Source: CBDIDH01 sp965277595
Lineage (GTDB): Bacteria; Planctomycetota; Planctomycetia; Isosphaerales; Isosphaeraceae
DNA length: 64,000 nucleotides
Direction of reading: 5' to 3'
Assembly: GCA_965277595.1 (NCBI GenBank)
Contig: CBDIDH010000001.1
Span: 1,736,001 to 1,800,000 of the forward strand
In this document: positions 27,065 to 35,013 of the stretch, piece by piece
Layout of the letters: each line of letters begins with the position of its first letter
How positions within the stretch are numbered: the stretch's first letter is position 1
The notes under the pieces: generated by a model
What the model was told of the DNA's origin: nothing
The model's database searches: none
Seen by the model: only the letters and a program-made list of their open reading frames with translations
Translations under genes and position numbers: made by a program

Positions 27065-27601
27065 ATGTCCAACATGAACTCCGTCGTCGCGACCTTCGAT
27101 TCCCACGAGCTGGCTGAAGACGCCATCCGCGAACTTCAGAAGGGCGGCTTCGACATGAAGAAGCTCTCGATCGTCGGCAAGGATTACCACACGGAAGAGA
27201 ACGTCGTCGGCTACTACACCGCTGGCGACCGCATGGCGTACTGGGGCAAGCTGGGAGCCTTCTGGGGCGGCTTCTGGGGGATGCTGTTCGGTTCCGCGTT
27301 CTTCTGGTTGCCTGGCATCGGGCCGGTGCTCGTGGGGGGACCGCTCGTCATGTGGATCGTCGGCGCACTCGAGGGCGCCGCGGTGATGGGCGGGCTCAGC
27401 GCTTTGAGCGCCGCGATGTTCAGCATCGGCATCCCGAAGGACAGTGTCCTGCAATACGAGAGCCAGGTGAAGAACGGCAAACTCCTCCTGGTCGCCCACG
27501 GGACATCCGCCGAGGTGGAACGCGCCAGGGGTCTCCTGGATCAGACGCAGGCGAACTCGACGACGGTCTATGGCGAACAACTCGCCACCGCCGCCCCGTG
27601 A
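27065..27601 (+). CDS. YflT-like general stress / membrane protein
   Basis: A 178-residue protein from the ATG at 27065 behind GGAG. The N-terminus (VVATFDSHELAEDAIRELQK, GGFDMKKLSIVGKDYH) matches the ferredoxin-like domain of YflT/general stress 17M proteins. Residues ~60-130 hold two Gly/Ala-rich membrane hairpins (GFWGMLFGSAFFWLPGIGPV, MWIVGALEGAAVMGGLSALS). The C-terminal part (GKLLLVAHGTSAEVERARGL) is soluble. Such proteins are associated with stress responses, without known mechanism. A frame opening upstream at 26819 overlaps the slipin gene and is rejected as a start. Confidence 0.82.
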   Translation: MSNMNSVVATFDSHELAEDAIRELQKGGFDMKKLSIVGKDYHTEENVVGYYTAGDRMAYWGKLGAFWGGFWGMLFGSAFFWLPGIGPVLVGGPLVMWIVGALEGAAVMGGLSALSAAMFSIGIPKDSVLQYESQVKNGKLLLVAHGTSAEVERARGLLDQTQANSTTVYGEQLATAAP

Positions 27602-27767
27602 CCCGATCAGTCACTGGTGAACGAAGGTTCCGATCGGCCTCCGACCGGAACCCTCGCGCACGCAGGTCCGGCCCCTGATTGACGCGTCCCGGCGATCGTG
27701 TCCAGACGAGCCGGGAGGACCCGCGCCATTGAGGTGAGGAACGGTCAACCGTAACGGCCCTGAAGCG

Positions 27768-27795
27768 CCCTGGAACGATGACGGTCGTTCCAGGG
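27768..27795 (+). promoter_or_regulatory. Hairpin in the leader of the 27834 gene
   Basis: CCCTGGAACGA at 27768-27778 is exactly complementary to TCGTTCCAGGG at 27785-27795 around a six-base loop. No T-run follows, so it is not a standard terminator. It lies 39 bp before the next start codon and may be an operator or an mRNA leader structure. Confidence 0.4.
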
Positions 27796-27833
27796 TTGCG
27801 GCCAGAGTTAGACACCTTTCCGAGGATCGGACC

Positions 27834-28598
27834 ATGACGACTCAAGAGCAAGCGAAGGTCCAACCCCACCTGAACGGGCATCACCAGCGCACCTACGAGG
27901 CGATCTTCCGTCACCCGACGGCTCACAACCTGGAGTGGCACGACGCGCGGTCTCTTCTCGCCGCCCTGGCGGACGTTGCCGAGGGTGACAACGGCACCCT
28001 CAAGGTCACGCGGAACGGGCACGCGGCGACATGGCATGCCCACCACAACAAGGACGTCGCCTCGGTCGAGGAGGTGCTGGCGATTCGCCGTTTCCTCGAA
28101 ACTTCGGGCGAAATCGCGGGTCCCCCACCGCCCGCGACGGGCGTTCAACTGCTCGTCGTCATCGACCATCACGAGGCGAAGGTCTACCGCACCGAGTCGC
28201 ACGGGGCCGTCGCGCAGCGGATCGTGCCTTATGACCCGCGCGGTTTCGGCCGGCATCTGAGGTCCGAGAACCCGGAGACCGACGGGAAACGCCAGCCGGA
28301 GCGAAAGAGCTTTTTCGAAGCCGTCGCCGCCACGCTGCGCGGCGCCGACGCCATCGTCATCTTCGGCACCGGCACCGGCGAGAGCAGCGCCATGGATCAG
28401 CTGCTGGCCGACTTGAAGCACAATCATCATGACGTGGCCGAACACATCATCGGCTCGGTCGTGGTCGACGAACACCACCTGACCGAGGGCCAACTCCTGG
28501 CTCAGGCGCGGGAGATTTTCGCCCGGTCACCTGCGAACGGGTCGTCCGAAATGAGCATCAAGCGACTCGACCCACTGGTGGCGGGAGGAGCGAAGTGA
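27834..28598 (+). CDS. Conserved hypothetical protein paired with PPK2
   Basis: A 254-residue soluble protein. The first ~95 residues (YEAIFRHPTAHNLEWHDARS, LLAALADVAE, LKVTRNGHAATWHAHHNKDV) resemble a small alpha/beta double-stranded-RNA-binding-like fold such as that of HicA proteins. The second half (LLVVIDHHEAKVYRTE, ADAIVIFGTGTGESSAMDQL, VDEHHLTEGQLLAQAREIF) resembles the eRF1 domain-3-like fold of bacterial proteins of unknown function. These fold suggestions are by eye. The stop overlaps the GTG start of the PPK2 gene, so the two are translationally coupled, suggesting a partnership with polyphosphate kinase. Confidence 0.7.
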   Translation: MTTQEQAKVQPHLNGHHQRTYEAIFRHPTAHNLEWHDARSLLAALADVAEGDNGTLKVTRNGHAATWHAHHNKDVASVEEVLAIRRFLETSGEIAGPPPPATGVQLLVVIDHHEAKVYRTESHGAVAQRIVPYDPRGFGRHLRSENPETDGKRQPERKSFFEAVAATLRGADAIVIFGTGTGESSAMDQLLADLKHNHHDVAEHIIGSVVVDEHHLTEGQLLAQAREIFARSPANGSSEMSIKRLDPLVAGGAK

Positions 28599-29431
28599 AC
28601 TATGCGGAACGCTTCAGAGTGCTCCCCGGCACCAAGGTCAAGCTCGACGAGATCGACCCGACGTTCAAGAACCACCACGAAGGCCACAAGGAGGCGGCCA
28701 AGGAGATCGAGCACTACCGGCAGAGGCTGCGGGAATTGCAGGATCTGCTCCATGCCGACGGGCGGCGATCGTTCCTGATCTGCCTTCAGGCGCTGGACGC
28801 CGGCGGCAAGGACGGGACGATCAGTCACATCCTGGGCTCGATGAATCCCCAAGGGTGCACGGTGGTGGGGTTCAAGCAGCCTTCCCCCAAGGAGCTGGCG
28901 CACGACTTCCTCTGGCGCGTTCACCGCGCCGCGCCGGCCCGGGGCGTGGTGACCATCTTCAACCGTTCGCATTACGAGGACGTCCTGATCGCCCGGGTTC
29001 ATAACCTCGTCCCACGGGAGGTATGGTCCCGCCGTTACGATCGGATCAATGCGTTCGAGAGCGGCCTCGTCCAGGACGACACACTGATCCTCAAGTTCTA
29101 CCTGCACATCTCCAAGGGGGAGCAACTGAAACGCTTCAAGGACCGGCTCGACGACCCTGCCAAGCAATGGAAGATCAGCGAGGCCGACTACGCGGAGCGG
29201 GCCTACTGGGACGACTACACGACGGCCTACGAGGACGCACTCTCGCGTTGCAGCACCGAGAACGCCCCCTGGTTCGTCATCCCCGCCGACCACAAGTGGT
29301 TCAGGAACCTCGCCGTCGCCCGGATCGTCGTGGAGCATCTGGAAGCGCTGAAGATGACGTTCCCGCCACCTTCGGTGGACATCGAGCACATCCGAAAAGA
29401 GTATCACTCCGCGAAGACGCACAGCCACTGA
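28595..29431 (+). CDS. ppk2: Polyphosphate kinase 2 family (polyP:nucleotide phosphotransferase)
   Basis: A 278-residue PPK2 protein. Walker A is CLQALDAGGKDGTI, Walker B is TIFNRSHYEDVLIARVHNL, and the lid region contains KDRLDDPAKQWKISEADY. Such single-domain enzymes phosphorylate AMP or ADP with polyphosphate; which nucleotide is used cannot be told safely. The GTG start at 28595 overlaps the preceding stop by four bases. In this island it could recharge nucleotides when metabolic ATP is short. Confidence 0.92.
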   Translation: MNYAERFRVLPGTKVKLDEIDPTFKNHHEGHKEAAKEIEHYRQRLRELQDLLHADGRRSFLICLQALDAGGKDGTISHILGSMNPQGCTVVGFKQPSPKELAHDFLWRVHRAAPARGVVTIFNRSHYEDVLIARVHNLVPREVWSRRYDRINAFESGLVQDDTLILKFYLHISKGEQLKRFKDRLDDPAKQWKISEADYAERAYWDDYTTAYEDALSRCSTENAPWFVIPADHKWFRNLAVARIVVEHLEALKMTFPPPSVDIEHIRKEYHSAKTHSH

Positions 29432-29499
29432 CCCGAACGCACGGCCTCATAAAGAACGCGCCCGCGACGGACCTGTCGGACAAAATGCGTAATTATAAT

Positions 29500-30489
29500 A
29501 TGAAAAACATTTCAATGTATCCTTTGCAATTCGAACCGATCGACCAGTACCGGCTCTGGGGCGGCCGGCGCCTGGGCGATCTGCTCGCGGCACCGCTGCC
29601 CGGCGACGGACCCATCGGCGAAGCCTGGCTCCTGAGCGACCGCGATGATCATCCCAGCAAGGTCGCCGCCGGGCCGCTCAAGGGTTCGACACTCAGGCAA
29701 TTGCTGGAGCAGTCGCCGGAGCGGTTGATGGGAAAACTGGCGGGACGATTCCGGCGGTTCCCCGTGCTCCTCAAGTTCCTCGACGTACACGACAGGCTCT
29801 CGGTTCAGGTGCATCCCAGGGACGGGCAGGAAGACTATATCCCGGCGGGCGAGAGCGGCAAGACCGAAGCGTGGGTCGTGCTGGAGGCGACCCCGACGAG
29901 CCGAATCTACGCGGGCCTGAAACCGGGCACGACCCGAGACGATATGGGGCGGGCGCTCGCGAGTCGGGGGGTGGCGGACCTTCTGGCAAGCTTCACGCCG
30001 AGCGTCGGAGACGCCGTCTTCCTCCCGGCCGGCGCCGTTCATTCCCTTGGCGACCTTGTCGTGTTCGAAGTGCAGGAAAACAGCGACGTCACGTTCCGCC
30101 TGTACGACTGGGACCACGTCGACCCCAGGACAGGCAAGCCGCGGCCGCTGCAAGTCGAGCAGGCGATCGCCTGCCTCGATTTCGAGCAAGTCGCGATACG
30201 ACCGGTGGTGCCGGTCGTGGAGGAGACGGCCCCGGTACGGCGAGAGCGACTCTTTCATTGTGAACATTTCTCGGTCTGGCGGCACACGGGACAGGCTCCG
30301 TTCACAGTCGGCGCGGCGGGAGCGCCGCGGGTATTGGTCGGCATCGTCGGCGAGGGGAAGCTGGAGCACGGCGGCACCGGTTTTCCCGTGGGACGGGGTG
30401 ACGTTGTGCTCTTGCCGGCGGAGGTCGGCGCATGTTCCTACCAGCCGCGCGGCATAGTCACCCTGCTGGAAGTCGCACTGCCGGAATAG
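29500..30489 (+). CDS. manA: Mannose-6-phosphate isomerase, class I
   Basis: About 329 residues interconverting mannose-6-phosphate and fructose-6-phosphate. Zinc-binding motifs are present: VQVHPRDGQ, GKTEAWVVLEA and LPAGAVHSLGD; the N-terminus IDQYRLWGGRRLGD fits short bacterial ManA. Three in-frame ATGs (29485, 29500, 29515) are close together; 29500 is taken, 29515 is equally plausible. The stretch just before them is unusually AT rich, with TATAAT at 29494-29499, which could be a -10 element and would then favour 29515. It is followed by the PMM-like and GH130 genes. Confidence 0.9.
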   Translation: MKNISMYPLQFEPIDQYRLWGGRRLGDLLAAPLPGDGPIGEAWLLSDRDDHPSKVAAGPLKGSTLRQLLEQSPERLMGKLAGRFRRFPVLLKFLDVHDRLSVQVHPRDGQEDYIPAGESGKTEAWVVLEATPTSRIYAGLKPGTTRDDMGRALASRGVADLLASFTPSVGDAVFLPAGAVHSLGDLVVFEVQENSDVTFRLYDWDHVDPRTGKPRPLQVEQAIACLDFEQVAIRPVVPVVEETAPVRRERLFHCEHFSVWRHTGQAPFTVGAAGAPRVLVGIVGEGKLEHGGTGFPVGRGDVVLLPAEVGACSYQPRGIVTLLEVALPE

Positions 30490-30546
30490 TTCCGGGCGGG
30501 GAAGTTCGGGATCGTGAGCTGGGCCATGAACACGGAAGCCGTAACC

Positions 30547-31290
30547 ATGAAAAAGCTCGTCGTATTTGACCTGGACGGGACACTGGCCCGGAGCAAATCA
30601 TCGCTTGATGCGGAGATGGCGGCACTTTTCAACCGACTGCTTTCTCACGTCAAGGTCGCCGTGATCTCCGGCGGCAACTGGCCGCAATTTCAGAAACAGG
30701 TGCTCTCTCACCTCGCCAGCGACGAACGCTTGAAGAACCTTTCGCTCCTTCCTACATGTGGAACACAGTTTTATAAGTACGAAAAAGGCTGGGACCGGAT
30801 TTACGCCGAGGATTTTACCCCTGAACAGAAAGAGAAGATCGTCAGTTCCTTGAAGAAGGCGATCGATCGATCGGGACTGAAGGCTGAAAAGGTCTGGGGA
30901 GAGGTGATCGAAGACCGGGGCAGTCAGATCACCTTTTCCGCATTGGGTCAACAGGCCCCCCTGGGCGAGAAGGTGAAATGGGACCCTGATTTCACCAATC
31001 GGAAGAAGATGAAAGCCATCCTTGACACGTTGATTCCCGAGTTCTCCGTCCGTCTGGGCGGCGCGACGTCGATCGACGTCACGAAGCCGGGCATCGACAA
31101 GGCCTACGGGATCAGAAAGCTGCGAGACGTCCTCGGCGTCGCCGTCGACGAGATGATCTTTGTCGGCGACGCCTTGTTCCCGGGCGGCAACGACTATCCC
31201 GCCGAGCAAGCCGGAGTCGTTTCGATCCGGGTCCGAGACCCGGATGAGACCAAGCGGGTGATCGAAGCAATCAACGCCTGTCTCGGTTGA
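30547..31290 (+). CDS. HAD-IIB protein, eukaryotic-type phosphomannomutase-like
   Basis: A 247-residue HAD protein. Motif I is VVFDLDGTLARSKSSLD, motif II VAVISGGNWPQFQ, and the C-terminal motif FVGDALFPGGNDYPAEQAG. The cap residues GEVIEDRGSQITFSALGQ and LGGATSIDVTKPGIDKAYGI fit the eukaryotic phosphomannomutase (PMM) family better than sugar phosphatases, particularly the phrase PGGNDY. A PMM would convert mannose-1-phosphate to mannose-6-phosphate, which is exactly the step between the neighbouring GH130 and ManA. Databases may call it only a HAD-IIB hydrolase. The family is firm, the substrate inferred from context. Confidence 0.85.
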   Translation: MKKLVVFDLDGTLARSKSSLDAEMAALFNRLLSHVKVAVISGGNWPQFQKQVLSHLASDERLKNLSLLPTCGTQFYKYEKGWDRIYAEDFTPEQKEKIVSSLKKAIDRSGLKAEKVWGEVIEDRGSQITFSALGQQAPLGEKVKWDPDFTNRKKMKAILDTLIPEFSVRLGGATSIDVTKPGIDKAYGIRKLRDVLGVAVDEMIFVGDALFPGGNDYPAEQAGVVSIRVRDPDETKRVIEAINACLG

Positions 31291-31322
31291 GTCGGACGAG
31301 CGTGACCTCGGGAGGAAGGGTG

Positions 31323-32513
31323 ATGGCTGGATTTCAGATGCGGCGTCTCGGGCTGGTGATGGAGCCGGAGCCGGGCAATCCCCTGGAGGTCGAAGGGGTC
31401 CTGAACCCGGCCGGGGTTCGCGGGCCGGATGGGCACTATTACCTTTTTCCGCGTATGGTCGCGAAGGGAAACTACTCGCGCATCGGGATCGCGCGGGTGA
31501 AGTTCAACGAGGCCGGTGACCCGGCGGGCGTCGAGCGCCTCGGCATCGCACTGGAGCCCACGGCGGATTATGAACTGCGGCCGGACGGAGGCGGAGGTTG
31601 TGAGGACCCTCGGATTACTTATGGCGAAGACCTGAAGCGTTACGTGATGACTTACACGGCGTATTCACCCAGTGGCCCCCGGATCGCCCTGGCCCTCTCG
31701 GAGGATCTCTTCCACTGGCGGCGTTTGGGACTCGCGACCTTCCGCCCCTATGAAGGTATCGAGTTCGACAACGTGGACAATAAAGACGCCAGCGTCTTCC
31801 CCGTGGCCATTCCCGATCCTGCCGGCAAACCGGCCATGGCCATCCTCCACAGGCCTCTCTTTCCCGGGACGCGTCCCGAGGAAACGGTGTGCAAGCCGGA
31901 GTCGCGCCTGGTGGATCTTCATCGCGAGAGCATCTGGATTTCCTACTGTCCCCTGGGCGAGGCCGGCGATGAGCCCTATCACCTGTGCCACTTCACCTTG
32001 CATAACCGGCTCGCCAGCCCGGTGGCGCCCTGGGAGCAGCTCAAGATCGGCGGCGGCACTCCCCCGATCCTGACAAGGCACGGCTGGATGGTCATCTACC
32101 ACGGCGTCCACGAACTGGCCGAACCGAGCACGGTTCTGCACAAGTTATGCTACTCAGCCGGAGTGCTTGTCCTCTCCAGGGACCATCCCCGAGTGATCCG
32201 TTATCGTTCGCCAGAGCCCGTCTTGACGCCGGAATTACCGCGGGAATGCATCGGGACCGTCGCCAACGTCGTGTTTCCCACCGCCATCGACCGACGCGAC
32301 GATCTCGGTATGCCCGATCGGTTCGACGTCTATTACGGGATGGCCGACAACCGGATCGGCGTGGCGCGTCTCGACGTGCCGGAATCTCTGCCGCCCGGGG
32401 CACTCGCCGACCCGCCCCGAGTCCGGGGCGTACTTCAGATGGGCGGTCAATCGCCAACAGAGAGTCGTCGCGACGTCCCGAACACGATCAGAAAAGGCTC
32501 AACACCAACATGA
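31323..32513 (+). CDS. Glycoside hydrolase family 130 phosphorylase
   Basis: A 396-residue five-bladed beta-propeller enzyme. Start ATG 31323 has GGGAGGAAGGG just upstream; an earlier in-frame start at 31287 overlaps the HAD gene. Family motifs include EVEGVLNPAGVRGPDGHYYL, GGGCEDPRITY (catalytic acid region), DNKDASVFP and GGGTPPILTRHGWMVIYHG. GH130 members phosphorolyse beta-mannosides, releasing mannose-1-phosphate; some are hydrolases. Its stop overlaps the transketolase start (ATGA). Context with ManA and a PMM-like protein supports phosphorolysis. Confidence 0.88.
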   Translation: MAGFQMRRLGLVMEPEPGNPLEVEGVLNPAGVRGPDGHYYLFPRMVAKGNYSRIGIARVKFNEAGDPAGVERLGIALEPTADYELRPDGGGGCEDPRITYGEDLKRYVMTYTAYSPSGPRIALALSEDLFHWRRLGLATFRPYEGIEFDNVDNKDASVFPVAIPDPAGKPAMAILHRPLFPGTRPEETVCKPESRLVDLHRESIWISYCPLGEAGDEPYHLCHFTLHNRLASPVAPWEQLKIGGGTPPILTRHGWMVIYHGVHELAEPSTVLHKLCYSAGVLVLSRDHPRVIRYRSPEPVLTPELPRECIGTVANVVFPTAIDRRDDLGMPDRFDVYYGMADNRIGVARLDVPESLPPGALADPPRVRGVLQMGGQSPTESRRDVPNTIRKGSTPT

Positions 32514-34555
32514 CACACTTAGCCACCATCGCACCGCCCGAACTGGACGAACTCTGCGTCAACACCCTGCGCTTCCTGGCCGTGGATGCCGTGCAGAAGG
32601 CGAAGTCCGGGCACCCCGGTCTGCCTCTGGGTTCGGCGGCCATGACCTACGCGCTCTGGGATCGCTCGCTCAAGTTCAACCCGCATGACCCCCTCTGGCC
32701 CGACCGGGACCGCTTCATCCTCTCGGCCGGACACGGGTGTGCGCTTCTGTACGCCCTGCTTCACGTCACGGGCTTCGACTTGCCGTTGGAAGAGCTCCAA
32801 AGGTTCCGCCAGTGGGGGAGCCGCGCCCCGGGCCATCCGGAATATGGCAAGACCCCCGGCGTCGAGGCCACCACCGGTCCGTTGGGGCAAGGCCTGGCCA
32901 ATGCCGTCGGCATGGCCATCGCCGAGGTCGCCCTCGCGGCGAGGTTCAATCGCCCCGGTCACGAAATCGTGGACCACTACACCTACGTCGTCGCCAGCGA
33001 CGGCGACCTGGAAGAAGGGATCTCTTCCGAGGCCGGATCAGAAGCCGGTCACCTGCGCCTGGGCAAATTGATCGTCCTCTATGCCGACAACCACATCACG
33101 ATCGAGGGCAGCACGGAGCTGGCCTTTACCGAAGACCGGACCGCCCGCTTCGCCGCGTTCGGCTGGCACGTCCAGCGGGTCGCACAGGGCAACGACATCG
33201 ACGCGGTCGCCCTCGCGCTGAAGGCCGCCCGTGAAGAATCAGGGCGACCCTCCTTGATCGCGGTCCGGACCCACATTGGCTTCGGGAGTCCTCACAAGCA
33301 AGACACCTCAGCGGCCCACGGTGAGCCGCTCGGTCTGGAGGAGGTCCGACTGACCAAGGAGGGGCTGGGCTGGCCGGTGGAACCTCCCTTCTTCATCCCC
33401 GAGGAGGCGCTCGAGCATTTCCGGGAAGCAACCCGGAGCGGAAGTCAGGCGCAGGCGGAATGGCAGTCACGCCTTGAGGCTTATGCCGAGGAATACCCCG
33501 AGCCGGCGGCGGAGTTCCGACGGGTCATGCACCGAGAGCTTCCCGAGGGCTGGGACGCCAAGCTTCCGACCTTCGCGGCCGCGGACGGCCCGATGGCGAC
33601 CCGCATCGCGTCGGGAAAGACGATCGCGGTTCTGGGCCCTCAATTGCCCGAATTAATGGGAGGCTCGGCCGACCTCGCCCCCAGCACCCACACGAACATG
33701 GAGGGGGCCGGGAACTTCGAGCCGGAGAACCGCGCGGGGCGCAACATGCACTTCGGCATCCGCGAGCACGCCATGGGCGCGATCCTGAACGGCATGGCGC
33801 TGCACCGCGGTCTCATCCCCTACGGGGGGACGTTCCTGGTCTTCAGCGATTACATGCGTCCCCCGATGCGCCTGGCGGCCATGAACGGCCTGCCGGTGAT
33901 CTACGTCTTCACGCACGACAGCATCGCCATGGGGGAGGACGGCCCGACCCATCAGCCGGTCGAACAACTGGTGGGTCTGCGGTCGATCCCCGGCATGGTC
34001 GTCATCCGGCCGGCGGATGCCAACGAAACGGTCGCCGCCTGGCGGTTGGCCGTCGGGCGGAGGGAAGGTCCCGTGAGCCTGGTGTTGACGCGACAGGGTC
34101 TGCCCGTGCTTGACCCCGTCCGGTATCCGGGACTGGCGGCGGGTGTGCCGCTCGGCGGCTATATCCTCGCCGACTCTCCGACGGGTCAGCGCCCCGACAT
34201 CATCCTGATCGCGACCGGCTCCGAAGTGCATCTGGCCCTGGACGCGCGAGACCGGTTGACGACCGAGGGCGTTCAGGCCCGGGTGGTGAGCCTGCCGAGC
34301 ACGGACCTCTTCTCGATGCAACCGGACCGGTATCGGGACGAGGTCTTGCCGTCGGGTGTGCCTCTGTTGGCCATCGAGGCGGGCGCGTCCCTGGGCTGGA
34401 GATCCTATGTCGGCCCACAGATCGCCGTGATCGGGGTGGACACATTCGGGGCCTCAGCTCCCGGACCGGTCGTGATGGAGCACTACGGCTTCACCGTGGA
34501 GAACGTCTGCGAGCAAACCCATAACCTGCTCCGGCGGGTCAAGGAGAAACGTTGA
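32510..34555 (+). CDS. tkt: Transketolase
   Basis: A 681-residue thiamine diphosphate enzyme exchanging two-carbon units in the pentose phosphate pathway. Seen: KSGHPGLPLGSAAMTYALW, GHGCALLYALLH, TGPLGQGLANAVGMAIAE, the TPP motif SDGDLEEGISSEAGSEAGH (around residue 165), DSIAMGEDGPTHQPVEQL and C-terminal PVVMEHYGFTVENV. Length and order are standard. The ATG overlaps the GH130 stop and its own stop overlaps the rpiB start, so the genes are coupled. Confidence 0.96.
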   Translation: MTHLATIAPPELDELCVNTLRFLAVDAVQKAKSGHPGLPLGSAAMTYALWDRSLKFNPHDPLWPDRDRFILSAGHGCALLYALLHVTGFDLPLEELQRFRQWGSRAPGHPEYGKTPGVEATTGPLGQGLANAVGMAIAEVALAARFNRPGHEIVDHYTYVVASDGDLEEGISSEAGSEAGHLRLGKLIVLYADNHITIEGSTELAFTEDRTARFAAFGWHVQRVAQGNDIDAVALALKAAREESGRPSLIAVRTHIGFGSPHKQDTSAAHGEPLGLEEVRLTKEGLGWPVEPPFFIPEEALEHFREATRSGSQAQAEWQSRLEAYAEEYPEPAAEFRRVMHRELPEGWDAKLPTFAAADGPMATRIASGKTIAVLGPQLPELMGGSADLAPSTHTNMEGAGNFEPENRAGRNMHFGIREHAMGAILNGMALHRGLIPYGGTFLVFSDYMRPPMRLAAMNGLPVIYVFTHDSIAMGEDGPTHQPVEQLVGLRSIPGMVVIRPADANETVAAWRLAVGRREGPVSLVLTRQGLPVLDPVRYPGLAAGVPLGGYILADSPTGQRPDIILIATGSEVHLALDARDRLTTEGVQARVVSLPSTDLFSMQPDRYRDEVLPSGVPLLAIEAGASLGWRSYVGPQIAVIGVDTFGASAPGPVVMEHYGFTVENVCEQTHNLLRRVKEKR

Positions 34556-35013
34556 TGCGTGTGGGCATCGCCGCGGACCATGGAGGGTTTGCCTTGAAAG
34601 GGCAGATCGCGGAGTCGCTGCGGGCCTCGGGAAACGAGGTCGTGGACTTCGGCGCACACGAACTGAACCCCGAGGATGACTACCCCGAGTTCATCATCCC
34701 CCTTGCCAGGGCCGTCGCCGCGGGTGAGGTTGAACGCGGGGTGGCACTCTGCGGGAGCGGCGTGGGAGCTTCCATCGCCGCGAACAAGGTTCCCGGCGTG
34801 CGAGCCGGACTCATCCATGATGTCTTCTCCGCCCACCAGGGCGTCGAGGATGACGACATGAATGTGTTTTGTCTCGGCGGAAAGGTGATCGGGTCCGGGC
34901 TCGCCCGGGAACTGATCGAAACCTTTCTCGCCTCTCACTTCAGCGGCGCCCTCCGTCACAAGCGCCGCCTTGCGATCGTGCAGGCACTCGAGAACAAGAA
35001 AGCAGTCCGATGA
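34555..35013 (+). CDS. rpiB: Ribose-5-phosphate isomerase B
   Basis: A 152-residue RpiB/LacAB family isomerase interconverting ribose-5- and ribulose-5-phosphate. Motifs: GIAADHGGFALKG, CGSGVGASIAANKVPGVRA and HDVFSAHQGVEDDDMN. AAGGAG lies eight to nine bases before the ATG, which overlaps the transketolase stop. Its stop in turn overlaps atpD (ATGA). This joins sugar-phosphate genes and the ATPase operon into one translational chain. Confidence 0.94.
   Translation: MRVGIAADHGGFALKGQIAESLRASGNEVVDFGAHELNPEDDYPEFIIPLARAVAAGEVERGVALCGSGVGASIAANKVPGVRAGLIHDVFSAHQGVEDDDMNVFCLGGKVIGSGLARELIETFLASHFSGALRHKRRLAIVQALENKKAVR

Noticed and set aside
27420..28493. 357-codon antisense frame opposite the PPK2 partner gene
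   Set aside because: The plus-strand gene is coupled to PPK2 and has normal protein composition; the antisense frame has none of these.
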